NCBI GenBank assembly: GCA_036277115.1
Contig: DASUNM010000023.1
Coordinates: forward strand, 744,001-808,000
Direction: 5' to 3'
DNA: 64,000 nucleotides
From: Pyrinomonadaceae bacterium
Lineage (GTDB): Bacteria; Acidobacteriota; Blastocatellia; Pyrinomonadales; Pyrinomonadaceae
Position 1 is the stretch's first letter. Every line of letters begins with the position of its first letter. Below are positions 17,520 through 27,129 of the stretch, piece after piece. The notes beneath the pieces were generated by a model, which had not been told where the DNA came from, ran no database searches, and saw only the letters and a list, made by a program, of their open reading frames with translations. Both the position numbers and the translations under genes were made by a program.

Positions 17520-19527
17520 TGAGAAATCAAAGCCGCCGGCCCAGGCTGACGTGACGGCCAGGCTGACTCGCGAAGTGGGAATCCTCGCGGGCCGGCTGGC
17601 GCGTTTTCTTTCCAGCTCGCGCTTGATGGGAGACGCTGTCGCCGAGGGCCAGGGCTTTTTGCAGGCGTTTTTCGAAATAGTGTCTGAAGGCCGGCCGCTC
17701 GATGCGTGGTCGTTAAATCCTCTGGACCGGCGACCCGCCGGAGAACCTCATCCGTTCGATCGGCTGACTGAAACACTTTCGCTTTCACCGATCGAGGCTG
17801 AGCTGCTCTTGCTCGGCGGACTCTGCGAAGAGCACGAGGGTTTCGCGGCGGTCTTGCGTTCACTTCACCCCCGCGCCGAGCCGCGCGTTTCAGTCGGATT
17901 GGCGGCGCGCATTCTGGGTGAAGACCGATTGGATCGGCACGCGCTGCGCCTGTTGTTGGAAACCAGCGCGGTCGTGCGCAGCCGCACCCTGCGGATCACC
18001 GGCGACGGACCTCTGTTCGAGCGATCGCTCCAATTGCCGGAAGCCCTGTGGTCGGCGCTGCACGGGATTGAAGTGTGGCCCGCGTCAGTGAACGTAGTCG
18101 ACGAACCAATTGTGACGGTGGGACTCGATGAGTGGTTTGCGACTACCACAGCTCGGCGGGCGACGCTCGCGATCCAACGTCGCGAAACCTGCACGATAGT
18201 TGTGACCGGCGACAACGACGACACGGCTTTTGAGCGTGCCCGTGCTTTGGTTGCGCATTCCGGAGCGCGGTGCGCCGGCATTCTGTTGCCGGCGGCCAGT
18301 GAACCAGGTCTCGAAAGCCTGATTCAAGTCCACTCGCTGGCTCGAGGCGCGGTTCCTGTCGTCAAGCTTGCGCCATCAATTGAGCCGAGCCAACCAACCG
18401 TTTCGCTTTTCAAAGACTTTCCTGCCGTAGCAGTTGGCAGCGGTCGTTCCAGCGCCGCCTGTGCCGCGCCCGGACGACGGCTGGTTGCGGTCCCTGTCGA
18501 ACGGTTGCTGCCCGCAGCACGGAAACTCATCTGGAGTGACGCACTGCCCGAACTGGCGTCGCAGGCGCCGTTTCTGGCAGCTCGTTATCCGGTGGAACCG
18601 GCTCTCGCGAAGGCCGTCGCTGCCGATCTCGCGTTGGTCGCGGACCTTGAAGAACGCGCGCCCACGGTCGACGACGCGGCGATCAGCATTCACGCGCGCG
18701 GCAACATTTCATTTTCGCCCGGCGTCCGATTGCTCCGCCCGGTGGCCAACTGGCAAGACCTCGTCCTGCCGGCAGATCGTTTGGAGCAATTGCGCGAGGC
18801 GGTCGCCCGTCTGGAACATCAGATGCGCGTCTTTGATGACTGGGGTTTTCTGCGGAACCGCGGCGGCGCGCGCGGTGTGCGCCTTTTGTTCGCGGGTCCC
18901 CCGGGAACGGGCAAAACTCTTTCGGCGGAAGTATTAGCCAACGCGCTCAAGATCGATCTGCTGGTTGTCGATCTTTCGCGCGTGGTTTCCAAGTGGATTG
19001 GCGAAACTGAAAAAAATCTTTCGGGTGTTTTTGACGCTGCCGAGCGAGGACAGGCAGCCTTGTTCTTTGACGAGGCCGACGCGCTCTTTGGTAAGCGCAC
19101 TGAAGTCGTCGACGCGCATGACCGTTACGCCAATCTGGAGACTGCCTACCTGCTGACGCGTCTGGAGCAGTTCGAAGGACTCGCAATCCTGGCGACCAAC
19201 CTGCGACAGAACATCGACACTGCTTTTCTCCGCCGCCTCGAATTTGTGCTCGATTTCGAAGAGCCGGATCGTGAGGAGCGGCTGGCGCTTTGGAAGTGTC
19301 ATTTGCCCAACGATGCGCCCTTAGACGACGAGGTGAATCTGTATGAACTCGCCGCGCTCTATCCAATTGTGGGGGCGATGATCCGCAATGCCGCCGTGGC
19401 CGCGGGATTTCTCGCCGCTGCCGACGGCGTGCCGATCGATCGCCACCACTTTATCCATGCGATCCGTCGTGAATACGCAAAAGCCGGTCGCTCGTTTCCA
19501 GGCGCGCCTATCGGTCTTGCCGCTTGA
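17512..19527 (+). CDS. eCIS AAA+ ATPase (Pvc15-like)
   Basis: A 671-aa AAA+ ATPase that probably handles assembly or cargo loading of the particle. The C-terminal AAA domain has Walker A FAGPPGTGKT (residues 460-469), Walker B ALFFDEADALFG (D520-E521), a sensor-like IL-ATNLRQNIDTAF and the arginine-finger region RRLEFVLDF. The N-terminal about 400 residues form a winged and helical extension typical of Pvc15, with degenerate nucleotide-binding traces. The ATG at 17512 was chosen; a TTG two codons upstream is also possible. It overlaps the tape-measure gene by 8 nt. Confidence 0.93.
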   Translation: MSNEKSKPPAQADVTARLTREVGILAGRLARFLSSSRLMGDAVAEGQGFLQAFFEIVSEGRPLDAWSLNPLDRRPAGEPHPFDRLTETLSLSPIEAELLLLGGLCEEHEGFAAVLRSLHPRAEPRVSVGLAARILGEDRLDRHALRLLLETSAVVRSRTLRITGDGPLFERSLQLPEALWSALHGIEVWPASVNVVDEPIVTVGLDEWFATTTARRATLAIQRRETCTIVVTGDNDDTAFERARALVAHSGARCAGILLPAASEPGLESLIQVHSLARGAVPVVKLAPSIEPSQPTVSLFKDFPAVAVGSGRSSAACAAPGRRLVAVPVERLLPAARKLIWSDALPELASQAPFLAARYPVEPALAKAVAADLALVADLEERAPTVDDAAISIHARGNISFSPGVRLLRPVANWQDLVLPADRLEQLREAVARLEHQMRVFDDWGFLRNRGGARGVRLLFAGPPGTGKTLSAEVLANALKIDLLVVDLSRVVSKWIGETEKNLSGVFDAAERGQAALFFDEADALFGKRTEVVDAHDRYANLETAYLLTRLEQFEGLAILATNLRQNIDTAFLRRLEFVLDFEEPDREERLALWKCHLPNDAPLDDEVNLYELAALYPIVGAMIRNAAVAAGFLAAADGVPIDRHHFIHAIRREYAKAGRSFPGAPIGLAA

Positions 19528-19546
19528 TTAAGAAAGGAAAAAATTT

Positions 19547-20911
19547 ATGGCTGACCCAACGACAATTGTTCAGTACGCGCAACAGCGAAGTGCCAAGCTT
19601 TCCTCGGCGTTAGCCGCCGCCAAACTCCAACTGGCCGACGCGGTTAGCACCATCGGTACTGAGCGCGCCAAGTTAGACGCGGCGACGACTGACTTCGCTT
19701 CACTCGAAGAACAAATCGCCGCGATCAGGGCAAAACTTTCCGCGATTCCCACCCCGGCCGATGGCGATTTGCTGCTCGCGCAACTCGAGCAGGCGATTAT
19801 CGAATCGCGCGCGAAACGGGCCGCCATCACGGCAGCCAAGACTGCCATGCAGGCGGCCCAGAGCGTGGAGACATCGGCCGCGGCGGATGTCACTAGCTTG
19901 ACTGCGGAAGCCGCGAGGGCCGCGGCGTTTCTCACCCAGGCTGAGGCGGCCAGTGTTGACCGTAACAAGTTGACTACCGACCTCGACGGGCCACTGTCGT
20001 CACTAAACGCCGATGCCGCGAAAGCCCTCGATGAAACCAAACCGGCTGGAGCCAACTTTAAGAAAGCAAAAAAACGGGTGGGAGACGATTTACCTAAGCC
20101 GTTGCTGGACCGGGCGCTGAAAAGACGAGAGGCCGCCGCGGAACGGATCGCAAAGCTGACGGCCGCCCGGCAAACCGCGGACGCTGCCGTGCGGAAAGAA
20201 CGCGAGAAGAGCGGAGCTATCGCCCTTGCCGCAAGTTCGTGGGTGACGCTGGTGCGCGCCGAGGCGGCCGCGCGTGAATTCGTGAACGCCGGCAAGAGTC
20301 GGTTTGATCAAGCAACCACGAAACTGGCTCAGGTTGCAGATCCAACCGTGGCTCCGCTTACCCCTGAACAGCTTGGCCGCTTAAATGCGCCCGATCCCTT
20401 GAAGACCAGCCGCAAGGACGCCGCCGACGAAGAGAAGGCGGTGGCTGCATTGCACAAGACCTTCGAAGATAAGCAAAAGGCCCTCGCCGACGCGATCGTG
20501 GCGGCGAAGGCGGAGCCGGACGATGCGACCAAGCAAACCGCGGTCACGACCGCCGAGGGAGAAGTGGCTACTGCGAAACAACTCTTCGAGACGGCCCTGG
20601 GCACTTATCGAGGTGGAAACGAACCAATCATGAATGCCTGGGAAGCAGCCGTGCCTGATGCGACGTGGCGTTTGCTACACGACTACGCGGAAGCGGTCGA
20701 CACCCTCAAGAACATGCCGGACCCGGCCGTGCTCAGCAAAGACGTGAAGGACGCTGAGAAGAATTTCGTGGCGACGCAACTGGTGGCCGACAAGAGTGCG
20801 AACGTGCTGGTTGATCTAACGACCGAGCAAAGACAACGCGCGGCCCGGGAAGAAAGTGAGTTACAGAACAGCGCCGCGAATTTGTTCGGAGCTTTGCGGG
20901 GAGATAACTGA
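19547..20911 (+). CDS. Ala/Lys-rich coiled-coil protein of the eCIS operon
   Basis: A 454-aa protein of unknown function with almost continuous heptad-like helical sequence: AKLSSALAAAKLQLADAVST, SLEEQIAAIRAKLSAI, LLAQLEQAIIESRAKRAAIT, then several later Ala/Glu/Lys helices. Alanine and lysine dominate, and no enzyme motif is visible. A good ribosome-binding site (AAGGAAAAAA) precedes the ATG, and the gene lies 19 nt after the ATPase stop in the same direction. It may be a rod-like appendage, scaffold or fibre stalk of the particle. Naming it is not justified from sequence. Confidence 0.75.
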   Translation: MADPTTIVQYAQQRSAKLSSALAAAKLQLADAVSTIGTERAKLDAATTDFASLEEQIAAIRAKLSAIPTPADGDLLLAQLEQAIIESRAKRAAITAAKTAMQAAQSVETSAAADVTSLTAEAARAAAFLTQAEAASVDRNKLTTDLDGPLSSLNADAAKALDETKPAGANFKKAKKRVGDDLPKPLLDRALKRREAAAERIAKLTAARQTADAAVRKEREKSGAIALAASSWVTLVRAEAAAREFVNAGKSRFDQATTKLAQVADPTVAPLTPEQLGRLNAPDPLKTSRKDAADEEKAVAALHKTFEDKQKALADAIVAAKAEPDDATKQTAVTTAEGEVATAKQLFETALGTYRGGNEPIMNAWEAAVPDATWRLLHDYAEAVDTLKNMPDPAVLSKDVKDAEKNFVATQLVADKSANVLVDLTTEQRQRAAREESELQNSAANLFGALRGDN

Positions 20912-20926
20912 AAAGAGGAGACGCTT

Positions 20927-22453
20927 ATGGCTAGCCCGTCTGACATCGGAACGAGCCAGGCAGCCGACACCAGTGGTGCCGAGTTACTGCCACTCAGCCC
21001 GTTCGATTCCTTGAAATATCACTTTGGGATGCTGCTTGGCGTTGATGACTTTGAAACCGAACAGGCTTATCACCGCGCCAAGATGCGATTGCATAACGCC
21101 TGGCTGCATCGGCAGGGCGTAGTCTGGGGTTACGGAGTCGGCGTTGAGAATGATCGCGGAGAAATTCGCGTCAAGGCCGGTCTGGCGTTGGATGCTGCCG
21201 GTCGCGAATTACATCTCGACGAAGACCATTGCGTTAACGTCGCGGAATGGTTTGACAAGCACAAGGGCGACCCCGGGTTTGATCTCGTACGTGATGCCTT
21301 CGATGTGCACGTCGTCATTTGCTTCAAGGCGTGTCTGGACCGGCAGGTGCCGGCACTGCTGCAGCCGTGTGATAACGGCGGCACTGGCACCACATATTCA
21401 CGGATTCACGAAACCGTAGAGATTAGACTGTTGCCGGCGCTCGCTGGCGATCGGGCCGAGCCGTATCGCCGTCTACGCATATTGTTCGGCATTGAGGAAC
21501 CTCAGCCGCTTGATCAGGCAACTTTCGATCAACTTGCGGCCGCAACAGAACTTCGCCCCGAAGATAAACAGCGCCTTGATACCGCGAAGGCGGATCGACA
21601 GGTTCTGACGAGCATCGACGAAATTGAAGCGCTGGGCGTCGATCAACAAGCTGCCGCATTGCTCAAGGCTTTCCACGAGTTTGCCGCGCTGGACGAAATC
21701 GACTTACAGCCCGCGACCAGCGACGGGCGTCGTCTGCTCTTTCCGGGCACGGACGACGACTGCGTCGTGTTGGCCAACATCACGGAACTGAAGCTTACCC
21801 AGCAGGACAAGAAGTGGATTCTGAGCGGCGGCAAAGTCGACAGCTCAGTGCGGCCATCGCACGTGGCGACGACCACGATCCAGGATCTGCTCTGCGGGCG
21901 ATTCGGAGCGAGCACGTCGCCAAACGCGGACACCGGCCCGCGCATCGATCCTGCTTCGGTTGCTTTGACGTCGAACGCAGTCATCTTCACCAGCGACAAG
22001 CCGCTGCACCCCGCGAGCATTGCACCGATCGCTTTCTCGGTGACCTTCTTTGACACCGCGCAGGGTTGGCGGACGTCCAACGTCACCGCCGCTTCATACG
22101 CTGGTGACGAAACGAAAACGATTTCACTCCAACTGGATGGCGAAATCAGCGGCCTCGTCCGGCTAATGGTCTCTGGCTCAGGTCCCGCTCCCATTCTGGG
22201 TGCGGACTTGGTACCGCTGGCGGGCGCTAAGGGTGGACCACCTGCCTCGCCGCACAACGGGCGTGATTTCGTTTTGATGAAAGACTTTGACGTGACGCCG
22301 GAGGATCTGGGTGAAGAGGGGCTTTCCGCGGACCCCGAAAACGGCGGCGGCGGGAACGAAACTGAGCCTGTCGCGGACACCAAAAACGGCGGCGAGCCAG
22401 GGCCGAGCAGGGCACCACGCGCGGCGCGCAAACGAAGCACCTCACGGAAATAG
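20927..22453 (+). CDS. Putative eCIS appendage protein A (508 aa)
   Basis: Residues about 25-105 (KYHFGMLLGVDDFETEQAYH, RAKMRLHNAWLHRQGVVWGY, KAGLALDAAGRELHLDEDHC) form a domain that also opens the next, larger protein in related form. I know such modules from eCIS operons but not their biochemical role. A C-terminal Ig-like part follows (about 340-430: NAVIFTSDKPLHPASIAPIA, KTISLQLDGEISGLVRLMV), ending in a Gly/Arg/Lys-rich tail. A start with AGAGGAG ahead of the ATG is clear. Its position after the core and before the effectors suits a fibre or fibre-attachment protein. Confidence 0.75.
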   Translation: MASPSDIGTSQAADTSGAELLPLSPFDSLKYHFGMLLGVDDFETEQAYHRAKMRLHNAWLHRQGVVWGYGVGVENDRGEIRVKAGLALDAAGRELHLDEDHCVNVAEWFDKHKGDPGFDLVRDAFDVHVVICFKACLDRQVPALLQPCDNGGTGTTYSRIHETVEIRLLPALAGDRAEPYRRLRILFGIEEPQPLDQATFDQLAAATELRPEDKQRLDTAKADRQVLTSIDEIEALGVDQQAAALLKAFHEFAALDEIDLQPATSDGRRLLFPGTDDDCVVLANITELKLTQQDKKWILSGGKVDSSVRPSHVATTTIQDLLCGRFGASTSPNADTGPRIDPASVALTSNAVIFTSDKPLHPASIAPIAFSVTFFDTAQGWRTSNVTAASYAGDETKTISLQLDGEISGLVRLMVSGSGPAPILGADLVPLAGAKGGPPASPHNGRDFVLMKDFDVTPEDLGEEGLSADPENGGGGNETEPVADTKNGGEPGPSRAPRAARKRSTSRK

Positions 22454-22501
22454 ACTCGGACCGGTTAGTAGCGAAGTTGTTCGAATAGAAAGGAACCGAA
22501 C

Positions 22502-25500
22502 ATGGCGACGAAAGAATCACAAGCTCTCGTCCTGGCGAGCGAAGCGAACGGTTACATAGTTATCCCGCAACCCACACCCCTGACGCGGCTGAATTACTTT
22601 GATGGAAAGTTTCTGCGCGCCAGCGATCTGAAAGCGGAGCAGGACTACTTGCGGCAGCTCGTCGCCTTATCTAACCAGGCTGGCGGCGCCGGCGTCGCCT
22701 ACGGTTTCGATGTAACGCTGACCAAGGATGTAAAGGGTGACCAGCTCGAGATCGGCGCGGGTCTGGCCATCGATCCGAGCGGCCGCGTGCTTTATCTGCC
22801 ACGGAGTGTCTCAATAGATGTCCAGCAGTTGATCGAAAAGTCGCGCTCGGACACAAAGTCCTTCAATGAGATAACCATCCGCGGCAAAGGCAAGTTTGCA
22901 GAGTGCGAGATTCCTCCTCCTAATGCGCCCGAGGTCGACAGTTCCCAACCGCGAGACGTTTACAGAATCGTAATTTCGGCTGCCGACGCCCTCTGCGGTG
23001 AAGAAGACGTCTACGGAAAGCTGTGCGAAGAAGCTTGTGCGACCAGCACCGATCGCCCGAACGCGATTGAGGGCATCCTCGTGCGCGCAGAACAGCTCAA
23101 TTTGCGCACGCCCCTGCCGAATCCAAAAGTTATCGCGCTGACGCAGACGCATTTTCGTTCCCGGGTGGCCGCTGCTTATTTCGAAGACGAACGCCGCCGC
23201 ATCGCAAGCTTGATATCAAAGTCGGGATTGGGACAAGAGACCTGGTGTCTGGGCGCGGACGCCGCAGGCGGAAGCGGTGTCGCGATCGGCGTGATTGCCC
23301 GAGGCGCGGCAGCCTTTCTCGATGCCTGGATCGTGCGGCGCGAACGAATCTCTCCTGAGGCCAAGCGCTACTGGCAATGGCGCATGATGATGCGGCCCTG
23401 GGACGTTTTTCTGGCCCAGGTACTTCAATTTCAGTGCCAGCTTCGCGACCTGTTTTCGAAAGACGATGCGCGTAAAGGCGACGACGACCCTTGCGGTGGC
23501 GCGCGAAGTGCGCTGAAGGACGCGGCTGCGACGATTTCCGAGCTCCGAGAATTCTATGTGTCAACGGCGCAACGCTTCACTCTGCTTAGGGAGAACCGGG
23601 AAGAGGCGACTACCTTCTCCGGCGGCATATCGAAGCTGACGACGCTGAATGACAAGTTGGCGGAAGTCATCAAAGGCCTGGGCACTTCAGTCACCAGTGA
23701 TCGCGTGTTGATTAACGGCGGGATCGTCGAATTGCCGAGCGCCGGATATCTGCCCGTGGTGCCCGGCGAGGCCGCGCCCATCAACCAACAAGTGCGACGG
23801 CTGATGGGTGAAGGCGTCGACCTTCGTTTCTGCGTGGTCCGTCCCGACTATGTCGCGCACGCTTTGGAAGAAGCCCAGCACATGGAGCGTATCTCGCTGC
23901 TTCAGGGTCTGGAGGATGCCGAGCGTAAACCGGAAGTCGACATTCTGGTTCCGAACGGCGAGGTGCTCGAACAGAAACAGCTCAGTCCTGGTTCGGGTTT
24001 CGAAGCCAGCGTCGATCTCGGTAGCGGCCTGATAGCTCCTGTGAGAATTAGCGACGTAGCCTTGCCTCCGGAACAGCCGATCAATTTGAGAGGCGCGGCC
24101 CGCGTTGAAATTTTGCCGACCGGAGGCGGCGCATTCTATCTAAGTGCCCAACGGCAACAAACGCGAACAACTGTGGGTCAGATTTCCGGCCCCATGATCG
24201 TGGACTCAAAGACAGTCACTCGGGAAGACAGCCGCATAGTCGGCGCTGACAAATCCGCGCACGTTAGCGGATTCGGTGCCGCCGCCGCAGACTCCAAAGC
24301 AACCGTCAATACGGACACTGTCGGCGATTTTCTATCCGTTGCCACGCAGTCACCCCCGCGTTTGGGACTTTGGATCAGCCTGCGTTGCGACCCCAACGTG
24401 TTCGGGCTCAGGCGTGGCGACTCAGCCAACATTGATGCGCACGCGATCCTGGCCAGCGGCGCCGAGAGGACTCCCCTGCTCGAAGTGGAGTTGCACGGGA
24501 TCATCCGAATCACGCAACCGACCGTTACCAGTGGAACGACCCAGAAAGTCACCGGCCATGTTGAAAACGCGCGACTTTCATTTCGCGGCACGGTGTTGGG
24601 AAACGCGCAAACAATCTCGAACGGCCTCGTTGACTTCGATGTCGTCGCCGAGCTGCGTAACAAGTCAGCGATCACAGTGCGAATTGACGGTCAGAAAGAT
24701 TTTATTTTCACAGCTGATTGGGGTCAGGAGCCATTGCAGGTTTCCGCCGAATTCGCCGGCCTCTTGCTGAAAGGCAACACCCGGACAGGAGGGAAAACGT
24801 TCGCGTCCGCCAATCTCAAAGAGGATGCCGACGTCCTTTCTGACCAAGACAAGAGACATGTTCAGGCGGTGGCAGCCTTAGAGCTGATTGCCAAGATTCT
24901 CAACGATCCGGATTTTGCCGACGCGAAACGACGTCTGCTGTTTCCACCGCCGCCGAAACCGGTTGAGGAGTTGCTGGTGCGCGGCACCATGGACTGGGTC
25001 TTGTTCCATCGCCGTCGCACGCGCCGCTGTGAACCCGACGTGGTTCCAGCGCCGGTGCCGCTGCCGCCACGCCGCTATATTTTCTGGATGTTAGTGGCGG
25101 CCAATGCCGAGGCCGTGCGGACTGTCGCCGCAGATCTCGCTGCCGGAACGCCGCTCAACCGCGAACTGGTTTTCATGAAACGCGTCGATATCGTGGAATT
25201 TGAGCCGGGCCTCGCGACGTTGATTTCCGAACCAGACGATGTCGTTGAGGATTGGAAGCTCACCGATCCCGGCCCAAGGATCGCGCATGCCGCCATTGCC
25301 AGCGCCACCGCCAACGACGGCGACGCCGTTGCGAATAGCCGTCTGGGGCGGCTGGAAAAAACCGTCGCCGGGGTTTCCAGCGCCACCAACGCAACCTCGC
25401 AGGTACTGGCAACGGTGCATCCGGAGTTGGCCGTCGAGAACACGGACGGCTTTGTTGCCTTTATAACTCTCAGGGAAACCAGACCCGTATGTCACAAGGT

Positions 25501-26974
25501 TTCCACCTCGCGAGATCCTCGTGAATTCGAAAGAGTTCTGAAGGTAATAGCTGAAGGCAACCTGGATGACATTACGGGCATTTCTGAACTAGGACTGTTA
25601 GGCACAGCCGAATTCAAAGGCGGCACGGCTGAGGTCCTCACGCCGGACAGCGCTTCCGATCCGAAGACCTGGCGCCAACTGGGCGATACAGCGGAAGCGA
25701 TGATAGTCGTCACCTCTAACCAGGATGATGACGCCGTTCCAATGGCGCAGGCTAAGCTCATCCTGGATCGCGTCGGCAGTCGGATCGAAGCTCGAAGTGT
25801 CAAAACCCCCGGTAAGCTGCCGACTACCAGGATACCTTGTCCGGCATTCTCTGTGGTGCTCGTACAAGAGGCAGAACAAACGGTTGCTTGCCGTCTGGAC
25901 GCGAGGACCATCATTTTTGTGGCGACACCAGGGTCCCCTTCAACGGAACAGCTCACTATCAACAACGATTCAAAGACGGACTTCAAGGTAACCCTTACGA
26001 CGACCACGGCACGCTTTGCCGTGACGTCGCCCAAGACTCCATCCGTAACCGTGGCGGCCGGGAAATCGATCAAGGTGGCAATTCAATACTCGCCGGCGGC
26101 AGGAGGTACGAGCGGCGAAGACAAGGACACACTTTCGATTATTACCGAACCGACTGCGGGCCTGTGTCCTACGGTGGCGTTGGTGGGCCAGCCAAAACCA
26201 GCTCCGCAGCCCGCGGATCTGAGCATTACAAAGAGCGCCAACGCGTCGACGGTAACTTCCGGCAGTACGATCACCTACACGATCACATTACGCAACGGGG
26301 CTTCAGTCGCAGCCACCGACGTGAATGTTACTGATCAGTTACCGGGTAAGGAGGCTTTCCTTAGCGCGCGCGTTGTCACCGGCGCGGGATGGGGCGACCC
26401 GGTCGCACCCCCAAAGGAAACGATTGGTGGCACGGTTGTTTTTTCGAAAGCAAGCATGGGCGCCAACGAGACTGCCACGTTCGAGATCGTTATTAGAGCC
26501 GGCGGCATCGGGCCAGTTATTAACAACGTGCGTGCGCAGGCCAAGAATGATCCGAATCTTAGTCAGACGAGCGTCACCGTGAATGTGGTGCAAGCTTCGG
26601 TTACGCGAAGAGCCCTGCTCATCTTTTCAAATCTTTTCGACGGGACGCGCGTTCCTGATGGAACCACGAGCACCGAATTCACCTTTGTCAACGAGCTTCC
26701 GAGCGGGACCACACTGGAAAGCACGCTCAAGGGCGCGAATATTCGTGGAACTGATGCCCGCGTAACATTGGCAACGACGGGAACCCTGGATTCAGGTGCC
26801 GCGAAACGGGCCACGGCCGTCGGCGACGCTGTGAAAAAGGTTGGCGCTGTAAGCTCTTTGAGTCCGAATTCCCAACAGCTGAGCGCGGCCGACCGGGCAT
26901 GGCTCGTGCGAAACAAAATTGACATAACGAACATCGACGACGTGATCTTTGTGGATCGAGTAATCCCCGGCTAG
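22502..26974 (+). CDS. Putative giant appendage/fibre protein B with DUF11-like repeat (1490 aa)
   Basis: The largest protein of the window. Residues about 24-110 (LTRLNYFDGKFLRASDLKAE, QDYLRQLVALSNQ, LEIGAGLAIDPSGRVLYLPR) resemble the N-terminus of the preceding gene product. The middle is mixed, with a helical part around 280-400. At about 1140-1240 lies an ASH/Ig-like domain (TEQLTINNDSKTDFKVTLTT, VTVAAGKSIKVAIQYSPAAG). This is followed by a DUF11-type Ig repeat (PADLSITKSANASTVTSGST, ITYTITLRNG, TDVNVTDQLPG). DUF11 and ASH folds are common in surface and adhesion proteins, so a receptor-binding or stalk role on the particle is plausible. A good ribosome-binding site (GAAAGGAAC) is present. 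Confidence 0.8.
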   Translation: MATKESQALVLASEANGYIVIPQPTPLTRLNYFDGKFLRASDLKAEQDYLRQLVALSNQAGGAGVAYGFDVTLTKDVKGDQLEIGAGLAIDPSGRVLYLPRSVSIDVQQLIEKSRSDTKSFNEITIRGKGKFAECEIPPPNAPEVDSSQPRDVYRIVISAADALCGEEDVYGKLCEEACATSTDRPNAIEGILVRAEQLNLRTPLPNPKVIALTQTHFRSRVAAAYFEDERRRIASLISKSGLGQETWCLGADAAGGSGVAIGVIARGAAAFLDAWIVRRERISPEAKRYWQWRMMMRPWDVFLAQVLQFQCQLRDLFSKDDARKGDDDPCGGARSALKDAAATISELREFYVSTAQRFTLLRENREEATTFSGGISKLTTLNDKLAEVIKGLGTSVTSDRVLINGGIVELPSAGYLPVVPGEAAPINQQVRRLMGEGVDLRFCVVRPDYVAHALEEAQHMERISLLQGLEDAERKPEVDILVPNGEVLEQKQLSPGSGFEASVDLGSGLIAPVRISDVALPPEQPINLRGAARVEILPTGGGAFYLSAQRQQTRTTVGQISGPMIVDSKTVTREDSRIVGADKSAHVSGFGAAAADSKATVNTDTVGDFLSVATQSPPRLGLWISLRCDPNVFGLRRGDSANIDAHAILASGAERTPLLEVELHGIIRITQPTVTSGTTQKVTGHVENARLSFRGTVLGNAQTISNGLVDFDVVAELRNKSAITVRIDGQKDFIFTADWGQEPLQVSAEFAGLLLKGNTRTGGKTFASANLKEDADVLSDQDKRHVQAVAALELIAKILNDPDFADAKRRLLFPPPPKPVEELLVRGTMDWVLFHRRRTRRCEPDVVPAPVPLPPRRYIFWMLVAANAEAVRTVAADLAAGTPLNRELVFMKRVDIVEFEPGLATLISEPDDVVEDWKLTDPGPRIAHAAIASATANDGDAVANSRLGRLEKTVAGVSSATNATSQVLATVHPELAVENTDGFVAFITLRETRPVCHKVSTSRDPREFERVLKVIAEGNLDDITGISELGLLGTAEFKGGTAEVLTPDSASDPKTWRQLGDTAEAMIVVTSNQDDDAVPMAQAKLILDRVGSRIEARSVKTPGKLPTTRIPCPAFSVVLVQEAEQTVACRLDARTIIFVATPGSPSTEQLTINNDSKTDFKVTLTTTTARFAVTSPKTPSVTVAAGKSIKVAIQYSPAAGGTSGEDKDTLSIITEPTAGLCPTVALVGQPKPAPQPADLSITKSANASTVTSGSTITYTITLRNGASVAATDVNVTDQLPGKEAFLSARVVTGAGWGDPVAPPKETIGGTVVFSKASMGANETATFEIVIRAGGIGPVINNVRAQAKNDPNLSQTSVTVNVVQASVTRRALLIFSNLFDGTRVPDGTTSTEFTFVNELPSGTTLESTLKGANIRGTDARVTLATTGTLDSGAAKRATAVGDAVKKVGAVSSLSPNSQQLSAADRAWLVRNKIDITNIDDVIFVDRVIPG

Positions 26975-27129
26975 AGCGCGGAAGGTGTTCGCTATTCGTA
27001 ACCGGATCGCGCCGAGCGACCTGCAATCTATTTGGAGGTGGTTGGGCCTTTCATGAGTGAGCAATAGTTTCGTTGTCCGGACGGTCGGCCCCGTCCGCAC
27101 GCACATGCACGCAGTTCAACCGTGGTGGA

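Noticed and set aside
21643-22440. 265-aa - strand open frame opposite the appendage gene
   Set aside because: Ser/Pro-rich composition typical of an antisense shadow; no ribosome-binding site and the + strand gene has conserved domains.
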